Shown here piece after piece: positions 10,173 through 21,908 of a DNA stretch of 64,000 nt; within the stretch, counting starts at the first letter, position 1, and every line of letters starts with the position of its first letter. The position numbers and the translations under genes were made by a program. Below the pieces are notes generated by a model. That model was not told where the DNA came from and made no database searches. It saw only the letters and a program-made list of their open reading frames with translations. Where the stretch lies: NCBI RefSeq assembly GCF_032884065.1, contig NC_088867.1:24354018-24418017 (forward strand), in the 5' to 3' direction. This stretch comes from Artemia franciscana. Taxonomy: Eukaryota > Arthropoda > Branchiopoda > Anostraca > Artemiidae.

Positions 10173-12284
10173 CCGGAACTGGCTACTGTAATAGCGCTAT
10201 TCTTGCTTGACTTACCTTGCTGCTCAGCCAAAAAGTAGATTATAGGTCCCATAAAGTTTGTTTAACCCCTTAACGGTCCCAAAAAAAAACAAACTAATTT
10301 TCTTTGCCCCCCCCCCTCCCTTAACTTCTCTCCAGTAGTATCTTGAAGTTTTAGCTTCATACCTCCATCCTGGCACGTACGCGGGGGGGGCCTTTGGCCC
10401 CCCCCCCCGAAATTTTGTGTAATGTTTAATTTCCCCATGGTTTCTTGGGATTTCTGACAAAAGTAGGACATTTATTAAGAATCTAGATACAGGTGTGAAG
10501 CCCTTTTTTGGATTTTACAGCATGTAATTATCCGGTCAAGTCATTGCCCAATTATTAACTCATTTTCTGTCTAACTTTTTACCCTCTTTGAAGTAATTAG
10601 CGATTGTACTGTTATTTTTTGTCGTAAAGAGAGTTTGCTTTCCACATCAAAATAGAATTATCCTTGATATTAGGGTGTTTATCCCCCCCCCCTTTTCAGG
10701 ATAAAGTAAAGCTTTCAATGGATCAATTTTGGAAACTATCATTTTTATTGAAATTGACGTTTTCGCAATAGAAGAACTACCCCCCACAGCACCCATATTG
10801 CACTGTTCACCCTAAAATTTCCATTTCAGTGGGATATAATAGATTAATCACTGGTTCGGAATCGCTATGAACATAACCTGAGCCTAAAACGTACTTTTGA
10901 GGCTTCAGTCCCCCCCCCATCCGCTACAATACTACAGATTAAAGTTAATCTGTATTTTCTGATGTACGTGCTTTTTGCATTTATTTAGCTACTAAATAAA
11001 AAAAGTGCTTCTTTATATCTGCTGTTTCGAAGGTTTTGGCCCCCCGCAAAAAATTCCTGCGTACGTGCCTGCATCCAGCCTTTCCCAAAATATGCTTTTT
11101 TGATTACCAAGATACATGTGGTGTATTTAGATTTAACTACTCTGAAAATCCAAATCTCTACATCTCCCAGATCAAAATACAAGCCACCTAGGTGCTTATA
11201 GTTGATGAGTCAGAGACAAAAACTGTTGAGCCCATTCCCCTCCCCAAAAACTAGGATTTGAAGTATTCTTGCGCCCTCTTCTCTCCTCAACAGCGTCTGA
11301 AAGTTTCAGCTTTGTTCCCTAAGCTGTTGCTGAGATATTGAAATGGGCTATTGTGTGTCTTTTGATCTCCCCCTCCTTCTACTCAAGTTCATGCTTGAGA
11401 TCTGCTCGCCCCTCTTCAGTGCTGCTGGAAAATTTTAACTTGACCCCAACCCACTCAGCCATTCCTAGGGTATTACAGATAATTTGGTTCACATAGCGCC
11501 TTTTCATTTACTCAGGTATTTGCGTTGTTTCTAGGTTATAGACTTGTGAAACTCTGGGAATATTGGCTTTGCGAACGACCCCTGTGATCTTTTCAACTAA
11601 TACCATAATGTTAATTATTACTAATCTAATTAATTTAGAGCTATTGCCCTGCGGTCGTGGGGGTTGTTTCGACCCTGGAGGAATACTTATTGAGCCTTTC
11701 AATGCTGCTGAACAAAATGACTATATCAAAGTTTGGATCCAACATTATGGAACTTATGGAGAGGAATTGGCAGCAGAAAAGAGCTCGAGACGAGAGGCTG
11801 GCTGCCTTCAAATCACTTTTGGTTCATAAAAAGAGCGTTATAATTTTAAATTTGCAATTTCTGTGGCCACCCATTCAATGAGAAGTGTTTGGGAACAAAA
11901 TTTCTTCGGCCGTTTTATGGGTGCTTATTAGAACCTTTTTTTTTGGGGGGGAGGGGATATTTTTTTATTTTTCGTTATACACTGGGGTCATCTTCGCCCA
12001 GAAAGTTCACTATTTAATTTTTGAGCTGATCAGAAATAAATAAAATAAGCCCTTTTCGGGCCCAATCTTTCAAGGGGGCTTGTAGCAGCCGATTAGAAAA
12101 AAATAAATTTGGCCCTTTTTGGGCCCTATCTCTCAAGGGAGTACGAAAACCAAAAATTTGGGGGAAAGCCAAAAAGCAAGTAAATTTTTGTATGTTTATT
12201 ACTTCATTTGAAAGAACCTTTACCTCACAAAGAAAACTAACGAGCCATATTAAAACCTAACACAAGCAGAAATTACGACATATG
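10173..12284. other. Intron debris with C-rich tracts
   Basis: No coding signal. A G/C palindrome lies at about 10383-10408 (seven or more G, CCTTTGG, then C-run) beside GGCACGTACGCG; a related GCGTACGTGCCTGCATCCAG occurs at 11060. An R1-like piece lies at about 11640-11745 (GAGCCTTTCAATGCTGCTGAACAAAATG). A 40-bp direct duplication with GGCCC.TTT.GGGCC lies at 12037-12140. Confidence 0.5.
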
Positions 12285-12600
12285 ATAATTCAGACCTAAA
12301 ATGAACAGAAACTATTATGATTGAATCAATTTAACCCAGAACGAACAGACAAAAAACAAGAAAAAACATTAAACACAACAGAAACTACTGAGGATAAATA
12401 CTAAAACAACCAGAAGTTAAAATGAATAATCAAGTAAAACTTAAAAACACCAGAAATTACCACGGATAAGAGTAAGGGTATAGCCCCCTTACACCCTCAA
12501 AAGACCAGAGCGTCATTTGCGTTTTAACTGCAATTTTTTCCACTTTGAGCAGTCCGATTTTTTATTTATTCTAAATTGATCAAAAAGACACCAAAGACCA
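12285..12600. repeat. Dispersed repeat R2, copy 2
   Basis: Counterpart of 7255-7560, with repeated AC(C)TAAAATGAACAGAAA-like stretches and GAAATTACCACGGATAAGAGTAAGG. Followed by a short (AAC)n run near 12627-12645. Confidence 0.5.
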
Positions 12601-12645
12601 GCAAAATCAAATAACAAGGCTTATAACAACAACAACAACAACAAA

Positions 12646-14757
12646 AAAAGAAAATCACGATCATAATCAATATTACAGGGGAAAACATTATAGGAATAAT
12701 TACATTCGGGACTTTCATGTTAATTTTACTACTTGAAAGGATATTTTTGTAAAAAAAAGCAAAAAAAAAAACAACAAATAAAAAACTATTAAGTGAACCG
12801 TTGTACGGAATATCTTTGAAACCCGTATTCTGTGATAATTATCAGAAATAATAAAGAGGTAAAAGAAATTGTCTAAAATTTTCCAATGCTAAGTTTTTCT
12901 TTCCATGAGCAAAATTTCAGTTAGAATTTGAATTTGTAATGTTTCTTGGATTTTTAAAATCCTTAACTGTGTTGCTGATATTCTACCAAAAAATCTAGGT
13001 TTTTTTTTTGTTTAACAGAAATGGGAAGTACCCTATTTGATTAGCACCAGAAGTTTGAGCTAAAAAAAAACAAACAAAAAAACTTGGTGTACATTTTACA
13101 TAAGAGAAAAAATGTTTATAAATTAGTTACTTAATATTTAGTCTTTACTGACGTAACTTAAGGAGACGTAACCTTATGTATTATAAAAATAAAACGTAAA
13201 CTTGTTTGATTTCCGGCAAGTTTAGTGGCCATGCATTGGATAATAAGGTTTTAAATTGATTTATACCGAACAGAAATGATTATTGATTATGCCATATTGT
13301 AGCCTTTTAAGTATAAAAAAATATGTATTTAAAAACTGGAACTTATACTAATTTGGCACAGTTTAGATTAGATTTTATTAACTTCTTAATGAACTGTTAG
13401 GTAAAATCGAAAACATTTTAAAACAATTAGTTCAGCTAGTGAACGTGAGAAAAAAATTTAGCAGATTTTATGCAAATTAGAAATTCAATTTTATGCCGTA
13501 AATTCATGTAGCATTTGGAACATTTATATTATAGAAGTTTTTCAGTCTGAAAAGGAAATAAATATAAGATTTATTACAAAGAGAAAAAAAATAGATTAGA
13601 CCATCAATTAATGTAATTAGATTCAGCTTTTATTACAGTTAGTATCTCACTAAAGCAGAAACTGTCTTGATTTGCATCTTGAATTTAAGCTTTACTCGTT
13701 TTAAGATTTATTTATTCATTTATATTAGTACCTGCAGTATTATTTTTTTTTGCTATGATTGTTTATTTAATTTCTGTCCGTTTTGGGTTTCATTCATTCT
13801 TCAATAGCAATGTCTGGTCATTCTGAGTTTGAGTTATTGTAGGTTTCTATTTCTTCTGATTTAGAAACTTTAATATGACTTTTATATGCTTTATATACTT
13901 TATATACTTTTATTTTTTATATACTTTAATATGACCTTTAGTTTTCTTTAAAAACTTCTTTGGAAAGTGTTTTTTTTTTAAATTAATTTCTGCAAGTTTT
14001 TATTGCCAAAGTTTTAAGTTTTCCAAAATTCCCTAGTTCAAGATAATCTTTATTCTAAAATAAATAAAAAGTCTCGGCAAAAACTAATAAAATTAAACTG
14101 AATATTTGACATATCTGATATTAATTGTTGGAAGATCCCCAGTAGAAACTTCAAAAACTGAAGTTTTGAAACTGTCTCTTTTGAGACGGTCTAAACATAG
14201 TCCCAGAAAGTCCCAAATGCATATACTTTACAATACCCTAGACACATATTGCTTTTGGCGTTCACAGCTCAGAACGGCATTTTCCACTGGTTTCGTCATG
14301 AAACTGTAACCACCTTTCGAAGGTTCTCAGATTAGGACAGATCTTCCCGTCTATATATCTTGGGGGAGTCTGAAACGAATGCATAAGAATGTTTTGTACG
14401 AGAAAGGTTACCCGTAGATGCTTTTAAGGAAGGGGACATTTCCCCTATCATCCCTCCCATTCGCCCTTCTATCCCTATTTCTCGCCGAAAGAAACCATGC
14501 CTACTCTTGCTTCTTAAACGCTGGTACGTTCCGGAGCTGGAAAATTAGGGTTCAAACTTTATTTTGTGAGATTAAATGTGCTTTACGAGCCAGCACCCAC
14601 TAAGAGCCGGTGCCTAAGCAGGCTGCCCCCATTAGATCTGTTCCTGCTCCAAATCCTCCTTTGATTTCTCCCAGGTCTGTTGTTAAAATCGGGATCCTTA
14701 ATAATATAAAAAAAAGAAGAGAAGTATAACAACCCTCAACCAGATATTCGGTACTTA
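12646..14757. other. Intronic, nothing identified
   Basis: AT-rich, with many A and T runs and a short TTTATATACTTTATATAC repetition near 13890-13925. No supported gene. Confidence 0.45.
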
Positions 14758-15057
14758 CGTGTTATCCCGACCACAATCAACAAGGTAGGTTAGGCTATTC
14801 GTAATGCATTATACCTACACTTGATGAAAATATAATACTTTAGTAACACAATTATGGAAACTGCAACAAAGAATTATGAAAAGCAGGCCGCCCAGAACCC
14901 ATTATACCAACTCTATATATTAAGTATTGAATTAAAACATACTTGCATGGTAGTTTATTTCACTCTGGCTAAGCTAAATATATGAGTGTGCACACAGAAA
15001 AACTGGTTTTAACAGATCAAACAAATCAAACTTCCTGAGTGTGGTCGGGATAACACA
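14758..15057. mobile_element. 300-bp MITE with TA target duplication
   Basis: Terminal inverted repeats match over about 17 of the first 18 bp (CGTGTTATCCCGACCACA at 14758 against the complement of TGTGGTCGGGATAACACA ending 15057) and continue weakly inward. Each end is flanked by TA (14756-14757 and 15058-15059), as expected for a Tc1/mariner-type non-autonomous element. The interior has no coding capacity. Confidence 0.75.
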
Positions 15058-15059
15058 TA

Positions 15060-16780
15060 AAAACCAGATGTTTTGCTATTCGCAACTCTGTTCTATAAGA
15101 AAGTCTAAAGCTGACTATGTTCTCCTGAAAATTTCTACCCTGCTTGTAGAGGTTAGCTAAACCAGAAAACATGTATGCAGGAATAATTATCAACAAGCTT
15201 GTTTCAACGTTCAGGCGTCATCTGAAATGGCTTTCGAGTAGAGAATATAACAAGACATTTGTTGTTCAATCGTTAAAAGGAGTTTCAGTCGTTTTATCTC
15301 TGAACGAAATAACGATTAACAAGACTAGCGGCATGTCAACAAGCAATTAATGGCACCTCGATCCTTGCTTAAAAAATCGAGTGAAATTCTGAGTAGGCTA
15401 CTTTTCTTTTGCTATTTTCATTACTTGAGCCCTCGCAATTACCGTTTGCTGACTGAACAATCGTGGTTAGAAGTTGAAAATTACTATAATTATTTTAAGG
15501 TATTTAGCTTTATTACATTAAAGTTAGACCTTCTGGATTCTTCCGTTAACTTTCTGCAAATGTCTCATCACCTTTGACATTGGATTTTGATTCGATAAGG
15601 ATTAAAATAAGAATAGTAAAATAACATTAACATAAAGTGGAAACATACACAACGTAAAGGAACAGAAAAAATATAAACCTAAAAATATAATAAGCATGAG
15701 GATAGTAAAAAATAAATAAATATTCACATAGTATCAAACAAGTTTACCCACCTATAAGGTTAATTAAAATTGTTTGAATTTGTGTTTGATTTCTTGCTTA
15801 CGCCACTAGAGTCATATAATTTGTGAGAATTACAAGTCCAGGCACGGCCCCTAATACTTTTAAACTTATAGATTTTCTGGAAGATACGTTTCATGCCTTT
15901 CGGCTTCCTGAATATATATTGAGCCGCTGTACCTTCTTTGGGGAGATTCAGCCCATCAGTTACATCAGAAGAATGGACGCATTTCCCATTTCATAATCAT
16001 TTAGTAGAGAGAAATCTTTTGGAAATGTCTTTTTGCTTAAAGATCTGGGAAGAAAAGAAAAATAATAAAAAAACACAAAATTATAGCTTCTTCCCGAATA
16101 GCATTACTTCATTTTTATATAAATAAAAAAAAATAAAACCTAAAAAATGTTTTTTGACTCTGAATCCACTGAATGTTTATTGAACTTTGACTCTGACTCG
16201 AAATATGCATCATTTATTGATTTTAACTGGTATCATTAAAAAAAAAAAAATCATTTTTTTTAGCCAAGGGTGATTGTATTGAACAAGAAATTTTAGATTT
16301 GGAAGGGCCCTCACTTTAATTAAAGCAACGATTTCTGTTTCTTTTTAAGAGCTAAAAATAATCGGATGGTAGCTAGGCCTCTCTTGCACTTTTTTTGCCC
16401 TAAGGGTCTCTCACGGCCGAAAATGGCGCCATGTCAAAATTTCAAGACAGCCGTTTTAACGAAAGAGTTAGAAGTATTGAAAGCAATTATATTCCCAAAG
16501 GTAAAATAAACCATGCAACCCCAGGGAAAGGATTCAGTTCTTGACTCAGAGTTTTGAAAAATTGCCTATTTCATTGGCATGGCTCTAGAGTTGGCATAGT
16601 AAAAAGCCACGCACCTTCAGTGTATTACTTTTTCTTCTGACCACTGATATTAGACCGCTTTATTCTAAGAATAGAAAATTCTTAACCATAAAAACTTAAG
16701 AGGGGACTTTATTACATTAAATTCCTGACACTTCAAAAGTTGTTTTTTCCTGGCTTTAGTTTTAAGTATATATATATATA
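15060..16780. other. Intronic, nothing identified
   Basis: No gene or clear repeat family was recognised. A short (TA)n tract occurs at 16768-16780, immediately before the first Helitron. Confidence 0.45.
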
Positions 16781-18120
16781 TCTATATATATAAAAATAAG
16801 TTGTCTGTCTGTGGATGGATGGATGGATGGATGGATGGATGTGTCAGGTGACGTCACCTGAAAAAACTGGATTAGGTGACGTCAAAACTGAAAAAACTAA
16901 AAAAAGGCAAAAACTACAAAAAAAACTAAAAACTAATAAAAAAAATAAAAAAGCTAAAAAACTAAAAAAACTATAAAGGTAAAAACCAATAAAAAACTAA
17001 AAAAAAAACTGAAAAAACTAAAAAAAGGCAAAAACTACAAAAAAAAACTAAAAACTAATAAAAAAAGTAAAAAAGCTAAAAAACTAAAAAAACTATAAAA
17101 ACTAAAAAAAGGTAAAAAACTAAAAAAAATAAAAAATAAAAAAAAACTAAAAAAAAGGAAAAAACTGAAAAATAAGCTAAAATAAAGGTAAAAACCAATA
17201 AAAAACTAAAAAAAAAAGGAAAAAACTAATAAATGACGACACTCAAAGAGAAAGCGACCAGGACAAAAGGAATGTTCGATTAGCAATCAACAAAGCACCG
17301 GGACACAGGGAGTATAAATGACGACCAGGACACAAGTAAAAAAAAAAATTAACAAAACTAAAAAGAAGGTAAAAACTACAAAAAAACTAAAAAGAAAAAA
17401 AAACTAAAAACTAATAAAAAAACTAAAAAATCTAAAAATCTAAATAAACTAAAAAAGAAAAAAAAAGGAAAAAAATAAAGGAGAAAAACAAAACTAAAAA
17501 ACGAATGTATATACAGACCGGTACACCGGGATACAAATGACGACCGGGACACAGGGAATATAAATAACGACCGGGACACAGGGACACAACTACAACGGGG
17601 ACACCGGGGGAAACAGGGGGATATAAATGACGACCGGGACAAAAAAACTAAAAAGAAATAAAAACTAAAAACTAATAAAAAAAACTAAAAAATCTAAAAA
17701 TCTAAATAAGCTAAAAAAGAAAAAAAAAGGAAAAAAATAAAGGAGAAAAACAAAACTAAAAAACGAATGCATATACAGACCGGGACACCGGGATACAAAT
17801 GATGACCGGGACCCGGGACACAGGGAATATAAATGACGACCGGGACACAGGGACACAACTACAACGGGGACACCGGGGGAAACAGGGGGATGTAAATGAC
17901 GACCGGGACACCGGGACAGGGAATGGTCGATTAGCAATCACCATCAACAAAGCTCAAGGGCAATCATTAGAATCATGAGGTATAGATCTGAATACAGATT
18001 GTTTTCCCATGGACCATTATATGTTGCATGTTCAAGAGTCGGTAAACCTGACAATCTATTTATATGCAAAGACAATGGGACAGCAAAGAATGTTGTATAT
18101 TCGCAAGTTTTACGTAGTTA
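16781..18120 (+). mobile_element. Helitron copy H1 (5' end present, 3' end lost)
   Basis: Starts with TCTATATATATAAAAA after an A, as Helitrons do (insertion between A and T, 5' TC). In order it holds a (GGAT)n run, the palindrome TCAGGTGACGTCACCTGA (16844-16861), a second TGACGTCA (16877-16884), about 350 bp of (AAAAACTA)-type low complexity, minisatellite blocks rich in GACGACCGGGACACAGGG (about 17505-17640 and 17770-17915), and a Pif1-helicase remnant. It stops in a (TA)n tract at about 18125, where another Helitron 5' region begins, so its hairpin end is missing. Confidence 0.8.
17927..18120 (+). pseudogene. Helitron helicase (Pif1-type) C-terminal remnant
   Basis: The first part reads RLAITINKAQGQSLES, matching helicase motif VI of Helitron RepHel proteins (INKAQGQSL). 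An in-frame TGA follows, then GIDLNTDCF. A one-base shift then opens LYVACSRVGKPDNL and NGTAKNVVYSQVLRS with a stop at 18118-18120, the usual end of this protein family. One stop and one frameshift make it non-functional. The Rep (HUH) domain and helicase motifs I-V are absent, replaced by minisatellite DNA. Confidence 0.85.
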
Positions 18121-18694
18121 AAACCATATATATATATATATATATAAAAATAAGTTGTCTGTGGATGGATGGATGGATGGATGTGTCAGGTGACGTCACC
18201 TGAAAAAACTGGATTAGGTGACGTCAAAACTGAAAAAACTAAAAAAAGGCAAAAACTACAAAAAAAACTAAAAACTAATAAAAAAAATAAAAAAGCTAAA
18301 AAACTAAAAAAACTATAAAGGTAAAAACCAATAAAAAACTAAAAAAAAAACTGAAAAAACTAAAAAAAGGCAAAAACTACAAAAAAAAACTAAAAACTAA
18401 TAAAAAAAGTAAAAAAGCTAAAAAACTAAAAAAACTAAAAAAACTAAAAAAAGGTAAAAAACTAAAAAAAATAAAAAATAAAAAAAAACTAAAAAAAAGG
18501 AAAAAACTGAAAAATAAGCTAAAATAAAGGTAAAAACCAATAAAAAACTAAAAAAAAAGGAAAAAACTAATAAATGACGACACTCAAAGAGAAAGCGACC
18601 AGGACAAAAGGAATGTTCGATTAGCAATCAACAAAGCACCGGGACACAGGGAGTATAAATGACGACCAGGACATAAGTAAAAAAAAAAAAACTA
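18121..18694 (+). mobile_element. Helitron copy H2 (5' part only)
   Basis: Begins in (TA)n leading into ATATAAAAATAAGTTGTCTG; the usual TC has been replaced by TA, probably by slippage. It holds the TGACGTCA palindrome (18186-18203) and (AAAAACTA)-type sequence, then is interrupted by the TC end of H3 at 18695 after AAAAAACTA. Confidence 0.7.
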
Positions 18695-19931
18695 TCTATA
18701 TATATAAAAATAAGTTGTCTGTGGATCTGTGGATCGTGGATCAGGTGACGTCACCTGAAAAAACTGGATCAGGTGACGTCAAAACTGAAAAAACTAAAAA
18801 AAGGCAAAAACTACAAAAAAAACTAAAAACTAATAAAAAAGCTAAAAAACTAAAAAAACTAAAAAAAAGGCAAAAACTACAAAAAAACTAAAAACTAATA
18901 AAAAAAATAAAAAAGCTAAAAAACTAAAAAAACTAAAAAAAGGTAAAAAACTAAAAAAACTAAAAACTAAAAAAAAACTAAAAAAGGTAAAAACTAAAAG
19001 AACTAAAAAAGAAAAAAATAAATGACGACACTCAAAGAGAAAGCGACCAGGACAAAAGGAATGTTCGATTAGCAATCAACAAAGCACCGGGACACAGGGA
19101 GTATAAATGACGACCAAGACACAAGTAAAAAAAAAAATTAACAAAACTAAAAAGAAGGTAAAAACTACAAAAAAACTAAAAAGAAAAAAAACTAAAAACT
19201 AATAAAAAAACTAAAAAATCTAAAAATCTAAATAAACTAAAAAAGAAAAAAAAAGGAAAAAAATAAAGGAGAAAAACAAAACTAAAAAACGAATGTATAT
19301 ACAGACCGGTACACCGGGATACAAATGACGACCGGGACACAGGGAATATAAATAACGACCGGGACACAGGGACACAACTACAACGAGGACACCGGGGGAA
19401 ACAGGGGGATATAAATGACGACCGGGACAAAAAAACTAAAAAGAAATAAAAACTAAAAACTAATAAAAAAAACTAAAAAATCTAAAAATCTAAATAAGCT
19501 AAAAAAGAAAAAAAAAGGAAAAAAATAAAGGAGAAAAACAAAACTAAAAAACGAATGTATATACAGACCGGGACACCGGGATACAAATGATGACCGGGAC
19601 CCGGGACACAGGGAATATAAATGACGACCGGGACACAGGGACACAACTACAACGGGGACACCGGGGGAAACAGGGGGATAACCTGACAATCTATTTATAT
19701 GCAAAGACAATGGGACAGCAAAGAATGTTGTATATTCGCAAGTTTTACGTAGTTAAAACCATATATATATATATATCTATATTCACAGGTGGGACATAGG
19801 GACACAACTACAATGGCGCGTAACTATTATGGCGCGTAACGACTTACGCGCGCGGGGGGGCTTGGGGGGGGCGCGAAGCGCCCCCACCAACTAGGTGTTG
19901 GGGTGGCGCGAAGCGCCACCCCAACAGCTAG
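18695..19931 (+). mobile_element. Helitron copy H3, both ends present
   Basis: Starts TCTATATATATAAAAA at 18695 and ends CTAG|T at 19928-19931. Just before the end is the hairpin GGGGTGGCGCGAAGCGCCACCCC; upstream of it is a second hairpin (GGGGGCGCGAAGCGCCCCC type) followed by its own CTAG. The interior is TGACGTCA palindrome (18741-18758), (AAAAACTA)n, minisatellites, and only the last part of the helicase remnant (about 19680-19757). Non-autonomous. Confidence 0.85.
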
Positions 19932-19937
19932 TATATA

Positions 19938-19988
<51 letters not shown>
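19932..19988. repeat. (TA)n microsatellite between Helitrons
   Basis: About 57 bp of almost pure TA separating the 3' end of H3 from the 5' TC of H4. Confidence 0.95.
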
Positions 19989-19991
<3 letters not shown>

Positions 19992-20550
19992 ATATATATA
20001 AAAATAAGTTGTCTGTCTGTGGATGGATGGATGGATGTGTCAGGTGACGTCACCTGAAAAAACTGGATTAGGTGACGTCAAAACTGAAAAAACTAAAAAA
20101 AGGCAAAAACTACAAAAAAAACTAAAAACTAATAAAAAAAATAAAAAAGCTAAAAAACTAAAAAAACTATAAAGGTAAAAACCAATAAAAAACTAAAAAA
20201 AAAACTGAAAAAACTAAAAAAAGGCAAAAACTACAAAAAAAAACTAAAAACTAATAAAAAAAGTAAAAAAGCTAAAAAACTAAAAAAACTAAAAAAACTA
20301 AAAAAAGGTAAAAAACTAAAAAAAATAAAAAATAAAAAAAAACTAAAAAAAAGGAAAAAACTGAAAAATAAGCTAAAATAAAGGTAAAAACCAATAAAAA
20401 ACTAAAAAAAAAAGGAAAAAACTAATAAATGACGACACTCAAAGAGAAAGCGACCAGGACAAAAGGAATGTTCGATTAGCAATCAACAAAGCACCGGGAC
20501 ACAGGGAGTATAAATGACGACCAGGACATAAGTAAAAAAAAAAAAAACTA
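19989..20550 (+). mobile_element. Helitron copy H4 (5' part only)
   Basis: Starts TCTATATATATAAAAA at 19989, with the palindrome at 20040-20057. Nearly identical to H2 over its length and likewise interrupted by another Helitron 5' end after AAAAAAACTA. Part of the tandem duplication of H2+H3. Confidence 0.8.
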
Positions 20551-21861
20551 TCTATATATATAAAAATAAGTTGTCTGTGGATCTGTGGATCGTGGATCAG
20601 GTGACGTCACCTGAAAAAACTGGATCAGGTGACGTCAAAACTGAAAAAACTAAAAAAAGGCAAAAACTACAAAAAAAACTAAAAACTAATAAGAAAAATA
20701 AAAAAGCTAAAAAACTAAAAAAACTAAAAAAAGGCAAAAACTACAAAAAAAACTAAAAACTAATAAAAAAGCTAAAAAACTAAAAAAACTAAAAAAAAGG
20801 CAAAAACTACAAAAAAACTAAAAACTAATAAAAAAAATAAAAAAGCTAAAAAACTAAAAAAACTAAAAAAAGGTAAAAAACTAAAAAAACTAAAAACTAA
20901 AAAAAAACTAAAAAAGGTAAAAACTAAAAGAACTAAAAAAGAAAAAAATAAATGACGACACTCAAAGAGAAAGCGACCAGGACAAAAGGAATGTTCGATT
21001 AGCAATCAACAAAGCACCGGGACACAGGGAGTATAAATGACGACCAGGACACAAGTAAAAAAAAAAATTAACAAAACTAAAAAGAAGGTAAAAACTACAA
21101 AAAAACTAAAAAGAAAAAAAAACTAAAAACTAATAAAAAAACTAAAAAATCTAAAAATCTAAATAAACTAAAAAAGAAAAAAAAAGGAAAAAAATAAAGG
21201 AGAAAAACAAAACTAAAAAACGAATGTATATACAGACCGGTACACCGGGATACAAATGACGACCGGGACACAGGGAATATAAATAACGACCGGGACACAG
21301 GGACACAACTACAACGGGGACACCGGGGGAAACAGGGGGATATAAATGACGACCGGGACAAAAAAACTAAAAAGAAATAAAAACTAAAAACTAATAAAAA
21401 AAACTAAAAAATCTAAAAATCTAAATAAGCTAAAAAAGAAAAAAAAAGGAAAAAAATAAAGGAGAAAAACAAAACTAAAAAACGAATGTATATACAGACC
21501 GGGACACCGGGATACAAATGATGACCGGGACCCGGGACACAGGGAATATAAATGACGACCGGGACACAGGGACACAACTACAACGGGGACACCGGGGGAA
21601 ACAGGGGGATAACCTGACAATCTATTTATATGCAAAGACAATGGGACAGCAAAGAATGTTGTATATTCGCAAGTTTTACGTAGTTAAAACCATATATATA
21701 TATATATCTATATTCACAGGTGGGACATAGGGACACAACTACAATGGCGCGTAACTATTATGGCGCGTAACGACTTACGCGCGCGGGGGGGCTTGGGGGG
21801 GGCGCGAAGCGCCCCCACCAACTAGGTGTTGGGGTGGCGCGAAGCGCCACCCCAACAGCTA

Positions 21862-21862
<1 letters not shown>
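20551..21862 (+). mobile_element. Helitron copy H5, both ends present
   Basis: Starts TC at 20551 and ends CTAG at 21859-21862 with the same double hairpin as H3. Nearly identical to H3, with one extra (AAAAACTA)-type segment of roughly 75 bp near 20690-20770. Palindrome at 20597-20614. It keeps only the tail of the helicase remnant (about 21609-21688). Confidence 0.85.

Positions 21863-21904
<42 letters not shown>
21863..21904. repeat. (TA)n microsatellite
   Basis: TA run following the 3' end of H5 and leading directly into element R4. Confidence 0.9.

Positions 21905-21908
<4 letters not shown>

Noticed and set aside
10383-10408. G/C palindrome as a transcription terminator
   Set aside because: Intrinsic terminators of this kind are bacterial; here it lies in repeat debris of a eukaryotic intron.
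16885-21612. Possible CRISPR array from regularly repeated GACGACCGGGACAC units
   Set aside because: No constant repeat/spacer spacing, no cas genes, and the units lie inside eukaryotic Helitrons.
17376-21641. Repeated Phe-rich minus-strand frames of 60-90 codons
   Set aside because: They are translations of the A-rich (AAAAACTA)-type sequence and minisatellites inside Helitrons; identical frames recur only because the elements are duplicated.
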